Origin: Duganella levis
GTDB lineage: Bacteria > Pseudomonadota > Gammaproteobacteria > Burkholderiales > Burkholderiaceae_D
DNA length: 40,320 nt
Direction: 5' to 3'
Assembly (NCBI RefSeq): GCF_009857605.1
Contig: NZ_WWCT01000036.1
Location: forward strand, 1 to 40,320
Positions 23,726 to 34,100 of this stretch are shown here, piece by piece. The first letter of the stretch is position 1; each line of letters opens with the position of its first letter. The notes under the pieces were generated by a model that ran no database searches, was not told where the DNA came from, and worked only from the letters and a program-made list of their open reading frames with translations. The position numbers and the translations under genes were made by a program.

Positions 23726-24035
23726 CGACCGGCACTTTCTGCGCCGCTTCGTCGTCGGTCAATATCCAGATGCGGTCGATATAACCCATGCCATCCACCG
23801 TGTAGTTGACCACGATGTCAGTGCCACGCACAGCCGCCGGCATTTCAATGCGATTGTCCTGATTGAAGATGCGCGCCGATGGCGATAGCTGGCGCGGCTT
23901 GCCGTCCAGCGTAATGTCCGGATAGTAGCCGGGCGTGAACTTGCCGCGCAGGATATTGGCGGGGAAGGGGCGGTCGATCGCAAAAGCCGGCAAGGCCAGC
24001 ATGGCCGCCAATACCAGCGCGCTCAGTTTTCGCAT
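23718..24035 (-). CDS. Small secreted protein of unknown function, 105 aa
   Basis: A signal peptide (MRKLSALVLAAMLALPAFA) and strong AGGAGG support the start. The mature part, RPFPANILRGKFTPGYYPDI followed by LSPSARIFNQDNRIEMP and YTVDGMGYIDRIWILTDDEA, is a compact beta-rich domain that I recall as common in Oxalobacteraceae hypotheticals. No known role. Its end overlaps the GGDEF-EAL gene by 8 bases on the other strand. Confidence 0.75.
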   Translation of the reverse strand: MRKLSALVLAAMLALPAFAIDRPFPANILRGKFTPGYYPDITLDGKPRQLSPSARIFNQDNRIEMPAAVRGTDIVVNYTVDGMGYIDRIWILTDDEAAQKVPVAK

Positions 24036-24060
24036 CGTCCCTCCTGTGGAAAACGCCAGC

Positions 24061-25374
24061 TTACCCCAGCGTGCTGAACATCGCCACTACAGCGACTGCC
24101 ATCACGCCGGTGCACAGCCAGCCCAGCACGCGCAGCCGGCGTGAAATCACCAGCTTGCCCATGACGGAAGACCGCGAGGCCAGCAGCATGACCACCACCA
24201 TCACCGGCACCGCGATCACGCCGTTCAGCACCGCGCTCCAGAACAGCGCCTGGATCGGATCGATGTGGGTGAAGCACAGCGCCGTGCCCACCAGCGTGGC
24301 GCCGATGATGATGGCGTAGAACTTGCGCGCGCCGGCCAGTTGCAGCTCCAGGCTGTTCTTCCAGCGCATGGCGCCGGCGATGGCGTAGGCGGCCGAGCCG
24401 GCCAGCACCGGTACCGCCAGCAGGCCGGTGCCGATAATGCCCATGCTGAACAGCGCAAACGCGAAGTCGCCGGCGATCGGCCGCAGCGCTTCGGCCGCCT
24501 GCGCCGACGAGCTGATGTGGGTGATGCCGTGTGCGCCGAGCGTGGCGGCCGTGGTCAGCATGATGCACATCGCCACCAGGTTGGAAAAGCCCATGCCGGT
24601 GAAGGTATCGATCTTGATGCGCATCAGCTGCCCGGCGGCTTGGTCGTGGGCGCGCTTGAGCGGCTGCGCGTCCGGATCGGCGCGCAAATCCTCCACCTCC
24701 TGCGAGGCCTGCCAGAAGAACAGATACGGGCTGATGGTGGTGCCGAAGATGGCCACCACGGTGGTGATGTAGTCCTTGTTCCAGGCCAGCGGCGGCAGCA
24801 CGGCGGCATGCAGGATCTGCAACCATGGCAGCTTGAGCGTGAGCGCGGTGACCACATAGGCCAGCAGCGCCAGCGTCAGCCATTTGAGCACGCGCACGTA
24901 GCTGCGGTAGGGCAGCATCACTTGCAGCACCGCCGACAGCACGCCGGCGCCGGCCGCATACCAGTGCGCGCCGCCGCCCAGCACCATGCTGGCGGCCTGG
25001 CCCATGGCAGCGACGTCGGCAGCGATATTGATGGTGTTGGCCAGCAGCAGCAGCCCGACCAGCGCGTACAGCAGCCAGGCCGGGAAATGGCGGCGGATAT
25101 TGGTCGCCAGGCCGTGCCCGCTGACGCGGCCGATCTGCGCGCTGATGGCCTGGATGCCGACCATCAGTGGATAGGTCAGGATCAGCGTCCACACCATGCC
25201 GTAGCCGAACTGCGCGCCGGCTTGCGAATAGGTGGCGATGCCGCTCGGGTCGTCGTCGGCGGCGCCGGTGATCAGGCCGGGGCCGAGCTTGCTGAGCCAG
25301 CCCTTGGCGGCTCCCTTTGCAGCCGGCGGTGGCGCGGCGGCGTCGGGCGCCTGCGCGGGTACGTCTGTGTCCAT
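24061..25374 (-). CDS. NRAMP-like transporter with non-canonical metal motifs, 437 aa
   Basis: Polytopic membrane protein of about 11 segments. The first helix has DDDPSGIATYSQAGAQFGYG, where canonical NRAMP proteins have DPGN. The sixth has TTISPYLFFWQASQEVEDL in place of the usual MPH region. In NRAMP these two motifs coordinate Mn2+ or Fe2+, so this belongs to a divergent branch whose substrate is uncertain. Start chosen at 25374 with AGGAG upstream; 25395 is an in-frame alternative. It diverges from the TonB receptor across a short promoter region. Confidence 0.85.
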   Translation of the reverse strand: MDTDVPAQAPDAAAPPPAAKGAAKGWLSKLGPGLITGAADDDPSGIATYSQAGAQFGYGMVWTLILTYPLMVGIQAISAQIGRVSGHGLATNIRRHFPAWLLYALVGLLLLANTINIAADVAAMGQAASMVLGGGAHWYAAGAGVLSAVLQVMLPYRSYVRVLKWLTLALLAYVVTALTLKLPWLQILHAAVLPPLAWNKDYITTVVAIFGTTISPYLFFWQASQEVEDLRADPDAQPLKRAHDQAAGQLMRIKIDTFTGMGFSNLVAMCIMLTTAATLGAHGITHISSSAQAAEALRPIAGDFAFALFSMGIIGTGLLAVPVLAGSAAYAIAGAMRWKNSLELQLAGARKFYAIIIGATLVGTALCFTHIDPIQALFWSAVLNGVIAVPVMVVVMLLASRSSVMGKLVISRRLRVLGWLCTGVMAVAVVAMFSTLG

Positions 25375-25562
25375 GTTGTCTCCTGTTTGCTCCATGCTAG
25401 GGCGGCGCGGGTGGCGCTTCCGTGCGCAGCCGTACTGAGACTGCGTGAACAAGTGTTGCTGTGTCATCAAGATGTCACGCCGGCGTCATCGCTTGGTCAC
25501 ATGCGCTTCCTACAATCTTGCCAGTTGACTATCCATCCCTCTAGCAAGAAAGAACAATTCTC

Positions 25563-27815
25563 ATGTCACAGCGCTTCCCTCTGAAACCTTTGTGTCTGGT
25601 CGTCCTGCAAGCGCTGGCTTGCCAGGCTTATGCTGGTACTGCCGATGTTGCCGATGCCGCCGCCGATGACAGCGCTGCTGCCGGCGCCATGGCCGGTCCT
25701 GTGCAAACGGTGGAAATCACCGGCCGCGGCCAGTCGCGTCAAGTGCAAAACATCAACAAGACCGACCTGGCCGAAGTGTTGCCGGGCACCAGCCCGCTGA
25801 AAGTGCTGGACAAGCTGCCAGGCGTGAACTTCCAGTCGGCCGACCCATTCGGCGCCTACGAATGGTCGACCAGCTTCAGCATCCGCGGCTTCAACCAGAA
25901 CCAGCTGGGCTACACGCTGGACGGCGTGCCGCTGGGCGACATGAGCTACGGTAACAACAACGGCCTGCACATCAGCCGCGCCATCTCGTCGGAAAACATC
26001 GGCAGCGTGTCGGTGTCGCAAGGCGCCGGTTCGCTGGGTACCGCATCGTCGAGCAACCTGGGCGGCACGGTACAGTTCTTCACGCTGGCCCCAACCGATG
26101 AGCGCGGCCTGACCTTCTCGCAAACTGTGGGCAGCGATTCGACCTCGCGCACCTTCGCCCGCGTCGACACCGGCCTGATCAACGGCGTCTTCAAAGCCTT
26201 CCTGAGCGGCACCCGCCAGCGCACCGACAAATGGAAAGGCGACGGCGGCCAGGACCAGGATCAGTGGAACTCGCGCTTCGTCTTCAACTTCGGTGACAAC
26301 AGCCTGACCGGCTTCCTGAACTACTCGGACCGCAAGGAAATCGACTACCAGGATATGTCGCTGGAAATGGTCCGTCGCCTCGGCTACAACTGGGACAACT
26401 ACCAGCCTGACTGGCAGCGGGCAGTCAATGCCGCCAAGGGCGTGTTCACCGGCGGCGTCACCAGCCTGGACGATGCTTACTACTCGGCCGGCGGCCTGCG
26501 CAAGGACACCATCGGCGGCCTGACGCTGGACCTGCACCTGACCCAGGGCGTGGATCTGAAGACCACCATCTACCACCACGACAACAAGGGCCAGGGCCAC
26601 TGGTACACGCCATACGTGGCGACCAATGCCGCCAACCCGATCTCGCTGCGCACCACCGAGTACACCATCAACCGCGACGGCGTCACCAGCGACCTGAGCT
26701 GGGAAATCGGCGACCACACCGTCACCGCCGGCCTGTGGGGCGAGCGCAGCAATCACACCGCCAGCCGCAACTACTACGGCGTGACCGGTCCGGCCGACAC
26801 CATGTTCTACCTGACCAATCCGTTCGCCACCGACTGGAAGCAGAACTTCATCACCACCACCTCGCAGTACTACCTGCAAGACTCGCTGGCGCTGATGGAC
26901 AACAAGCTGAAAATCAACGCCGGCTTCAAGGCGCTGGACGTCGACATCAAGGCCACCAACATCGTCGGCACCCGTGCCGCCGGCGACCTGGACGCCAACA
27001 AGAAATTCCTGCCGCAAGCCGGCTTCAACTACGCGCTGACCAGCGACGACGAAGTGTTCGGTTCGGCATCGAAAAACATGCGCGCGCACCAGCCGGGCGT
27101 CAGCGGTCCGTTCTCGCAAACGCAAGCCGCCTACAACGCCGGCGTCGGCAGCCTGAAACCGGAAACCTCGACCAATATCGACCTCGGCTATCGCTTCAAA
27201 CGCGCCAGCCTGCAAGGTTCGGTGGCGGTGTACAGCGCGCGCTTTGACGACCGTCAGCTGAGCGTGGCGACTTGCGCCGGTATCGTCGGTTGCCCATCGA
27301 CCTTCGTCAACGTCGGCAAGGTCGACACCAAGGGTGCGGAAGCCGTCGCCGTGTGGAAGTTCAACCGCGAATTCAGCTGGTTCAACTCCTACACCTACAA
27401 CGATTCCAAGTACAAGTCGAACTACATGGACGGCACCACGCTGGTCGCAGTCAGCGGCAAAACCGTCGTGAATGCACCACGCCAGCTGTTCAACACCGAA
27501 GTGTCGTATGAAGGCGGTCCGGTGTTTGCCCGCCTGGGCGCCAAGTACACCGGCAAGCGCTACTACACCTACCTGAACGACCAGGGTGTGGACGCCTTCT
27601 GGCTGGCCAACCTGTCGGCTGGCTACAAGCTGAAGTCGCTGGGCTGGGCCAAGGAACTGTCGCTGCAATTGAACGTGACTAATCTGTTCGACAAGCAGTA
27701 CATCAGCACCATCGGCACCAATGGCTTCCAGGCTAGCGATCCAAACGGCACCGCGCAAACGCTGCTGACCGGCGCGCCACGTCAGTTCTTCCTGACCCTG
27801 AACGGCAAGCTGTAA
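25563..27815 (+). CDS. TonB-dependent outer-membrane receptor, 750 aa
   Basis: A signal peptide (about residues 1-24), a variable linker, then the TonB box region VQTVEITG and plug domain (about 50-190, with FSIRGFNQNQLGYTLDGVPL). A beta-barrel follows to the C-terminus, which ends NGKL rather than the usual aromatic. No ligand can be inferred from sequence. Adjacent NRAMP-like transporter is divergent and need not be related. A very long open frame on the opposite strand (25566-27884) is a codon-bias shadow. Confidence 0.92.
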   Translation: MSQRFPLKPLCLVVLQALACQAYAGTADVADAAADDSAAAGAMAGPVQTVEITGRGQSRQVQNINKTDLAEVLPGTSPLKVLDKLPGVNFQSADPFGAYEWSTSFSIRGFNQNQLGYTLDGVPLGDMSYGNNNGLHISRAISSENIGSVSVSQGAGSLGTASSSNLGGTVQFFTLAPTDERGLTFSQTVGSDSTSRTFARVDTGLINGVFKAFLSGTRQRTDKWKGDGGQDQDQWNSRFVFNFGDNSLTGFLNYSDRKEIDYQDMSLEMVRRLGYNWDNYQPDWQRAVNAAKGVFTGGVTSLDDAYYSAGGLRKDTIGGLTLDLHLTQGVDLKTTIYHHDNKGQGHWYTPYVATNAANPISLRTTEYTINRDGVTSDLSWEIGDHTVTAGLWGERSNHTASRNYYGVTGPADTMFYLTNPFATDWKQNFITTTSQYYLQDSLALMDNKLKINAGFKALDVDIKATNIVGTRAAGDLDANKKFLPQAGFNYALTSDDEVFGSASKNMRAHQPGVSGPFSQTQAAYNAGVGSLKPETSTNIDLGYRFKRASLQGSVAVYSARFDDRQLSVATCAGIVGCPSTFVNVGKVDTKGAEAVAVWKFNREFSWFNSYTYNDSKYKSNYMDGTTLVAVSGKTVVNAPRQLFNTEVSYEGGPVFARLGAKYTGKRYYTYLNDQGVDAFWLANLSAGYKLKSLGWAKELSLQLNVTNLFDKQYISTIGTNGFQASDPNGTAQTLLTGAPRQFFLTLNGKL

Positions 27816-27821
27816 GCAAGT

Positions 27822-27869
27822 CCAGCGCCACGTTGTTGCACGGAAAACACAAGCACAGCGTGGCGCTGG
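27822..27869 (+). terminator. Long hairpin after the TonB receptor
   Basis: CCAGCGCCACG (27822-27832) and CGTGGCGCTGG (27859-27869) are perfect 11-bp arms with a 26-base loop. It lies directly after the stop and may end transcription or protect the mRNA 3' end. Confidence 0.55.
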
Positions 27870-27928
27870 CATGGCGCTGCACATAGTTGCATACTGGATA
27901 GCCAGAAGCCGCTATGAGGAGATGGGCC

Positions 27929-29635
27929 ATGAAATGGTTTTACGATCTGAAAATAGCCACAAAACTGTTCGTTTCTTTTGGCGCCGTGCTGATATTGACC
28001 TTGGTGCTTGGCATCAGCAACATGGTGTCGATGGATCGCGTCAATCAGGCTTCGACCGACCTGGCCGAAAACTGGATGCCCAGTGTGCGCGCGGTGATGG
28101 ACCTGCGCACCGACGTCGGCGAAGTGCGGCGCTGGGAACTGGCGCATCTGCTCAACGAGGACCCGGCCGCCATGGCCGATTATGAACAGCGTCTCGACAA
28201 GTCGCTGGCCCTCCTCAAACAACACCGCGACAACTACGAAAAGCTGATTTCCAGCCCGGAAGAAAAAGCCATTGCCACCGAGTTTGACAAGGGGGTGACG
28301 GCGTTTCTGGCTGACCACGGCAAGATGATCGAGATGTCGCGCGCCGGCAAGAAGGCCGAGGCGCGCACCTTGTCGTCCAACAGCTCGGCGCAGGCGCTGA
28401 CCATCATTACCGACAACGTCAACAAGCTGGTCAAGCTAAACGTGGACGGCGGCGATGTCGCCAGTGAGGCCGCCTCGGCCACCTATCAAAATGCCCGCAT
28501 CACCTCGATTGTGCTGCTGGTGCTGAACATTGGCATCGGCATGGTGCTGGCGATGTGGGTGGCGCGCATTGTCGCCACGCCCTTGCAGGAAGCGGTGTCG
28601 CTGGCGCGCGATGTGGCTGATGGCGACCTGACCCGTTCCATCGACGTCAAGAGCGCCTGCGAGACGGGCCAGCTGATGCAGGCGCTGAAGGACATGACCG
28701 GCAATTTGCAGAGTCTGGTCAGCCAGGTTCGTAACGGCACGGATACCATCGCTACGGCGTCGTCGGAGATTGCCAGCGGCAACCAGGACTTATCGTCGCG
28801 CACCGAGGAGCAGGCCAGTTCGCTGGAAGAGACGGCGTCGTCGATGGAAGAGTTGACCAGCACCGTCAAGCAGAACGCCGACAATGCGCGCCAGGCCAAC
28901 CAGCTGGCGCAGTCGGCTTCCGGCATCGCCATGAAGGGCGGCGATGTGGTGGGGCAGGTGGTCGGCACCATGGCCTCGATCAATGAATCGTCGCGCAAGA
29001 TTGTCGACATTATTTCGGTGATTGACGGGATTGCGTTCCAGACCAACATTCTGGCGCTGAACGCGGCAGTGGAAGCGGCCCGCGCCGGCGAGCAGGGGCG
29101 CGGCTTTGCGGTGGTGGCGAGCGAGGTGCGCAACCTGGCGCATCGTTCGGCGGCGGCGGCCAAGGACATCAAGCTGCTGATCAGCGATTCGGTGGACAAG
29201 GTGGAGGCCGGCTCGGTGCTGGTCAACCAGGCAGGCGAGACCATGAACGAGATCGTCACCAGCATCACCCGCGTGACCGATATCATGAGCGAGATCACCT
29301 CGGCCAGCGTGGAGCAGAGCGCCGGCATCGAGCAGGTGAATACGGCGATTGTGCAGATGGACCAGGTGACGCAGCAGAATGCGGCGCTGGTGGAGCAGGC
29401 GGCGGCGGCAGCGGAGTCGATGCAGGAGCAGGCGGCCAAGCTGAGCGAAGTGGTCAGCGTGTTCAAGCTGCTGGCGACGTCGCAATCGGCTCCGTCGGTG
29501 AAGCGTGCGGCGGCACCGCGCAAGCCGGCCGTACCGGCCTCGGTAGTGGCCAGCGCCAAGGCGCCGGCGCCACGTCCGGCGCTGAAAAAGCCAGTCAAGG
29601 AAACCGTCGGCGGCGACGAGTGGGAAGCGTTCTGA
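27929..29635 (+). CDS. Methyl-accepting chemotaxis protein, Tar type, 568 aa
   Basis: Inner-membrane chemoreceptor. First membrane segment about 12-30, periplasmic four-helix ligand domain (about 35-185), second membrane segment about 190-212, HAMP (about 213-265), and signalling domain with the conserved tip IDGIAFQTNILALNAAVEAA (about 370-390). Ends EWEAF, similar to the NWETF pentapeptide that tethers CheR. Ligand unknown. GAGG lies upstream of the ATG at 27929, which is preferred to 27914 because it starts the usual MKWFYDLKI membrane segment. Confidence 0.92.
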   Translation: MKWFYDLKIATKLFVSFGAVLILTLVLGISNMVSMDRVNQASTDLAENWMPSVRAVMDLRTDVGEVRRWELAHLLNEDPAAMADYEQRLDKSLALLKQHRDNYEKLISSPEEKAIATEFDKGVTAFLADHGKMIEMSRAGKKAEARTLSSNSSAQALTIITDNVNKLVKLNVDGGDVASEAASATYQNARITSIVLLVLNIGIGMVLAMWVARIVATPLQEAVSLARDVADGDLTRSIDVKSACETGQLMQALKDMTGNLQSLVSQVRNGTDTIATASSEIASGNQDLSSRTEEQASSLEETASSMEELTSTVKQNADNARQANQLAQSASGIAMKGGDVVGQVVGTMASINESSRKIVDIISVIDGIAFQTNILALNAAVEAARAGEQGRGFAVVASEVRNLAHRSAAAAKDIKLLISDSVDKVEAGSVLVNQAGETMNEIVTSITRVTDIMSEITSASVEQSAGIEQVNTAIVQMDQVTQQNAALVEQAAAAAESMQEQAAKLSEVVSVFKLLATSQSAPSVKRAAAPRKPAVPASVVASAKAPAPRPALKKPVKETVGGDEWEAF

Positions 29636-29652
29636 CCGGGTAGCGGCCAGCA

Positions 29653-29682
29653 GCCGGCGCCTCTGACAATGCGCCGGCTTTT
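29653..29682 (+). terminator. Rho-independent terminator after the chemoreceptor
   Basis: GCCGGCGC (29653-29660) and GCGCCGGC (29671-29678) form an 8-bp stem followed by TTTT. Confidence 0.8.
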
Positions 29683-29695
29683 AAATCGCTTGACT

Positions 29696-29721
29696 CTCAT
29701 CCTACTAGAAGGTAGGATGAG
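29696..29721. promoter_or_regulatory. TetR operator in front of the regulator's own gene
   Basis: CTCATCCTAC (29696-29705) and GTAGGATGAG (29712-29721) are perfect 10-bp arms with a 6-base centre, four bases from the regulator ATG. A related palindrome with CTACC/GGTAG lies before the downstream gene, implying one regulator binds both. Confidence 0.75.
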
Positions 29722-29724
29722 TGC

Positions 29725-30306
29725 ATGAGTAAATTATCCAACACAGCGGAAGACATCCTCGGCAGCGCCCGGGTGCTGATCGCAGCGGGTGGATACAACG
29801 GCTTCAGCTATGCCGACATAGCCGAAGTGATTGGCATCCGCAAAGCCAGCATTCATCACCATTTCCCCAGCAAGGTGGATCTGGTGCGGACGCTGGTGGA
29901 GCAGTACCGTGCCGCCGCCAAGGACGGACTGGAAAAGCTGGAACTCAGCTTGCCCGATCCGGCCCAGCAACTGCGCGCCTACATCCAGTACTGGGAAACC
30001 TGTATTGGCGATGCCAGCGCGCAGTTTTGCGTCTGTGCCTTGCTGGCCAGCGAACTGCCCATCCTGCCGGAAGAAGTGGCGCTGGAAGTCCGGTCACACT
30101 TCCGCGCACTGGCGGCGTGGATGGCGCGCGCGCTGGAGCGGGGACAGCAGCAGGGCGTGCTGAAGCTGACACGCGCGCCGCAAGTGGAGGCGGAAATCTT
30201 TATGGCGTCGGTACATGGCGCCATGCTGTCGGCGCGGGCTTATGGCGATCCGGCCATGTTCGGCGCCATCATGAAACCGCAACTGGATTTGTTGACTGCA
30301 GTCTAA
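29725..30306 (+). CDS. TetR/AcrR-family transcriptional repressor, 193 aa
   Basis: N-terminal helix-turn-helix (YADIAEVIGIRKASIHHHFP, about residues 31-50) and the usual helical ligand-binding C-terminal domain. Matching operators in front of itself and of the DUF308-like gene at 30389 indicate negative control of both. Inducer unknown. A terminator separates it from the membrane protein gene, which has its own operator-containing promoter. Confidence 0.88.
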   Translation: MSKLSNTAEDILGSARVLIAAGGYNGFSYADIAEVIGIRKASIHHHFPSKVDLVRTLVEQYRAAAKDGLEKLELSLPDPAQQLRAYIQYWETCIGDASAQFCVCALLASELPILPEEVALEVRSHFRALAAWMARALERGQQQGVLKLTRAPQVEAEIFMASVHGAMLSARAYGDPAMFGAIMKPQLDLLTAV

Positions 30307-30309
30307 GCA

Positions 30310-30341
30310 GGGGTGCCGGAATGATCAGGCATCCCTTTTTT
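30310..30341 (+). terminator. Rho-independent terminator after the TetR gene
   Basis: GGGGTGCC (30310-30317) and GGCATCCC (30328-30335) pair, with one G-T, followed by six T residues (30336-30341). Confidence 0.8.
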
Positions 30342-30352
30342 AAAAACCATCA

Positions 30353-30374
30353 TTCTACCAACTAGTAGGTAGAA
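30353..30374. promoter_or_regulatory. TetR operator in front of the membrane protein gene
   Basis: TTCTACC (30353-30359) and GGTAGAA (30368-30374) flank an AACTAGTA centre. It shares the CTAC half-sites with the palindrome at 29696-29721 and lies upstream of the ATG at 30389. Confidence 0.7.
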
Positions 30375-30388
30375 ATAAAGGAATCATC

Positions 30389-30946
30389 ATGAATGACAAT
30401 CTCAACCAAGAAAGCTGGCTCAAGCAGTATTACTCCCTGCGTGCAGCGTTTTCCATCGCCTGGGTGATTGCGGCCCTGACGGTGGGCAAGCAATCGTGGC
30501 TGATCGGCGCGGTGTTGCTGGTCGCCTATCCGGCATGGGACGCGGTGGCCAATTTCATCGACGCCGGCCGTAACGGCGGGCTGGCCGCCAACCGTACCCA
30601 GGCCATCAACTTCGGCGTCAGCCTGGCGACGGCGCTGGCGGTCGGACTGTCGCTGCAAAGCATGCAGGCGGTGCTGGGCGTGTTCGGCGCATGGGCGATT
30701 CTGGCGGGCCTGCTTCAGCTGGGCACCGGCGTGCGGCGTTGGAAAACCAACGGCGCGCAGTGGGCGATGATCCTGAGCGGCGGCCAGTCGGCGCTGGCGG
30801 GTGGCGCCTTCATCTTCCAGGCGCTGCACACGGCGGAACCGCCGGCGCTGGCCACGGTGGTGGGCTATGCGGGATTCGGCGCGTTCTACTTCCTGATCTC
30901 GGCGCTGTTGCTGGCATTCAGCGCGCGCCGTCGGCAACGCGCATAA
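30389..30946 (+). CDS. DUF308-like membrane protein, 185 aa
   Basis: About five membrane segments, with WVIAALTVGKQSWLIGAVLL at the N-terminus and a short basic C-terminus. Resembles DUF308 (HdeD-type) proteins, which are of unknown biochemical role. AAGGAA precedes the ATG. Predicted to be repressed by the upstream TetR regulator through its operator. Confidence 0.75.
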   Translation: MNDNLNQESWLKQYYSLRAAFSIAWVIAALTVGKQSWLIGAVLLVAYPAWDAVANFIDAGRNGGLAANRTQAINFGVSLATALAVGLSLQSMQAVLGVFGAWAILAGLLQLGTGVRRWKTNGAQWAMILSGGQSALAGGAFIFQALHTAEPPALATVVGYAGFGAFYFLISALLLAFSARRRQRA

Positions 30947-30967
30947 CGGCGCGGGTGCGCCGCCGGC

Positions 30968-31126
30968 TTATTCCGGATGGCGCGCCTGCCAGGCCTTGAG
31001 CGCCTCGCGGTAGCGGTCCAGTTCTTCCTGGTACAGGTCGTCTACGCAGTAAGTGCAGCCGCTGTGGCAGCAGTCGCCCGGTTCGGGCGGGGTGGGTGGT
31101 TGCGGCTTCGGGTCATCCATACTCAT
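30968..31126 (-). CDS. Small oxidoreductase-like Cys protein, 52 aa
   Basis: Short protein with PEPGDCCHSGCTYCVDDLY, the CC.SGC..CV motif of the oxidoreductase-like N-terminal family (PF09791 as I recall it), followed by LDRYREALKAW. Starts 8 bases after the stop of the propeller-GGDEF gene, so co-transcription is likely. Biochemical role uncertain; the cysteines suggest metal or redox function. Confidence 0.75.
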   Translation of the reverse strand: MSMDDPKPQPPTPPEPGDCCHSGCTYCVDDLYQEELDRYREALKAWQARHPE

Positions 31127-31134
31127 ACTTTTCT

Positions 31135-34100
31135 CTACATCGGCGGCATGGCCAGCAGTGCCATGTTGCGTCCTTTTTCCTTGGCGCGATACAGGGCCCG
31201 GTCGGCCAGTTGCACCAGATCCTGCGGCGAGGTGTCGTCGGTCGGCACCATCACCGCCACGCCGATACTGATCGTCATGATACCAAACGGCGACTGTTCG
31301 TGCGGCAACGCCCGCCGCGCCAGCTCGGCGCAGATATCCTGCGCCACGCCAAACGCATCGGCCGAATCGGTGGCTGCCGCCAGCAAGGCGAACTCTTCGC
31401 CGCCGTAGCGCGCCACCAGATCGGTGGTGCGGCGGCCGTGGGTGGTGATCAGATCGGCCACGGTGCGCAGCGCGGCGTCGCCGGCCAGGTGGCCATAATG
31501 GTCGTTGTATTTCTTGAAGTAATCGACGTCCAGCATCGACAGCGCCAGCGTCTGGCCGGTGCGCGCGGCGCGCCGCCATTCGGCTTCCAGCGCCAGGTCG
31601 AAACCGCGCCGGTTGCTAACGCCGGTCAGGCCGTCGGTGGTGCTGAGCGCGGCCAGCTTGCGGTTGGATTCTTCCAGCTCCACGGTGCGCGCCGCCACTG
31701 TTTGTTCCAGCTCGGCCTGATGACGCGTCAGGCGCGTGATGCGCACCTTGTACGCCAGCGCCAGCGAGCCGACCACCAGCGCCATCAGGCCGGAACGGAA
31801 CCACCAGCGCTGCCAGAACGGCGGCGTGATGGTGATGTTAAGCGTGGCCGGCACCTGGTTCCATACGCCCAGATGATTGGCTGCCTTGACGCGGAAGATG
31901 TACTTGCCCGGATTCAGATTGGTGTAGCTGGCGGTGCGGTGGCCGGCGTCGGTCTCGACCCAGTCGCGGTCGAAGCCTTGCAGTTGATACGAATAGCGGT
32001 TGCCGGATGGTTCGGTGTAGTGCAGCGCGGCGAACTCCAGCGCAAACACCGAGGCCTGCGATGACAAGGTCAGCGCGGTCGGCGCCGTCACCGGACCGTC
32101 GGCCTTGACGTTCTCGCTCGGCTGGCCGTTTTGCAGCGAATGGTTGAACACGGTGATGTCGGTAATCGCCACCTGCGGCGGCACCGAGCTGGTCTTCACC
32201 TTCGACGGCGTCACCGCCGTCATGCCGTGCACGCCGCCGAAGAACAGCGTGCCGTCCGCGCCCAGCGCCGACGAGTTGACGGTAAAGCCTTCGGTCAGGC
32301 CATCCGACGCCGTAAAGTGCGTGACCTTGCCGCTGTCCGGCTCCAGCCGGTACAGGCCGGTGATGGTGCTGCACCAGATCTTGCCTTCGTGGTCGTGCTG
32401 GATCGACAGGATTTTCGGCGCGCGCATGGCGGCCGCATAGGACTTGAAGGTGATCGAGCCATCCGGCTTGACCACCACCAGGTTCAGTCCCTTGCTGGTG
32501 CCGACCCAGATGCGGCCTTGCGCATCTTCATGCAGGCTGGCGATGTTGTCGTCGCTGAGGCTGTTGGCGTCCTTGTTGGAGTGGCGGTAGTGGCGGAACT
32601 TGCCGCTGGCCTGGTCCAGCAGGTCGAGGCCGCCGCCATTCCATTCCGAACCGGCCCACACGCGGCCCTGGCGATCCTCCAGCACCGCCGAGGTGCCGTT
32701 GACGCTGCGCGAGCTCGGGTCTTGCGGATCGTTGTAGTAAATCTTGCGGATGTCGGTCTTGATCTCGTAGCGGATCAGGCTGTTGCCGGTGGCCAGCCAC
32801 AGCATGCCGCCGGCGCCGGGCGCGATGGCGTTGATGTAGTCGCTGGCGGTGTTGCCGAAGTGGATGGCCTGGAACGGGCTGTCCGGCGTGTCCAGCCGGT
32901 TCAGACCGTTGGACGTGCCCAGCCACAGCGGCCCCTTGCCGTCGTCATCCTGGTACATGCTGTAGACGATCGAGTGCGACAGCTTGCCGGGCACCTTGTC
33001 GTCGGCATGGTAGCTGCGCAGCACCTTGCTGGTGGCCGGGTCGTATAAGCTCATGCCCACATTCCCGCCCAACCACATCTTGCCGTTCGGCGCGCGCGAC
33101 AGGCTCAGCAGCGCGTTGCTGGCCGGCGCCGAGCGGCTGTCGATGCGGAACGGCACGTGACGGGTAAAGCCTTCGCTGCTCAGGTTGGCCATGGCGATGC
33201 CGTCGGTGAAGGAGGCGATCCACAGCATGCCGCTGCGGTCCTGCATCACCGCGCGCAGGTTGTCGCCGGGCAGGCTGTACGGATCGTCGGCGGCGTGCAC
33301 GAACTGGTCGAACGCCTCGTTGGCCTCGTTCCAGCGCAGCAGCCCGGCCGACAGCGTGGTGGCCCACAGCACGCCCTTGTTGTCGAGGCCGAAATTGGTG
33401 ATGCGGCTGTACGGCGAGACGATGGCCTTGCGGGTATCCCAGTCGCCCTTGCCGTCCCAGCGGATGATGCCGGACTCGGTGCCGATCCACAACGCGCCGG
33501 TGGTGTCGAATTGCAGCGCGCGGACGATGTTGACGCGCGCGTCCGGCTTGGTGGCCGGATCGACCTGGTGGTGGCGGAAGGTCTTGGCGCCGGGCGCCAA
33601 ATAGTCGAGGCCGCCGGGCCAGGTGCCGATCCACACGCCGCCTTGCGCGTCCAGCGCCAGTGCGTTGAGGTCGTTGCTGGCCAGGCTGTCGGGATCGGCG
33701 TCGCTATGCGCGTAAACGGCGTCGAATTTGCCGCTGCGCGGATCGAAGTGCTGCAGGCCGCCCCAGGTGCCGATCCACAGGCCGTCCTTGCCGTCGGAAA
33801 TGATGTTCTTGACGATGCGGTGGTTCTTCGGCGCCTTGTCGGAAGTAAACGTGGTGAAGTTGTTGGTGTCGGGATTGAAGCGCGCCAGGCCGTTCTGGGT
33901 CGCCGCCCAGATGCGGCCCTGGCGGTCCTCGAAGATGGACGACACGCGGTCATGCGGCAGGCTGGCCGGATCGGCCGGATTGTTGGTGTACTTCACCGCC
34001 TGGTAGCCGTTGTAGCGGTACAGGCCGTCCGTGTGGGTGCCGACCCAGACGAAGCCCTTGCGGTCCTGGATCAGCGACAGCATCGACGGTTCGTCGCCCG

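Noticed and set aside
25566..27884. A 772-codon open frame antisense to the TonB receptor
   Set aside because: GC-biased codon use of a long gene leaves the opposite frame open. It has His/Gln/Val-rich noise composition and no domain, and the sense strand is a clear receptor.
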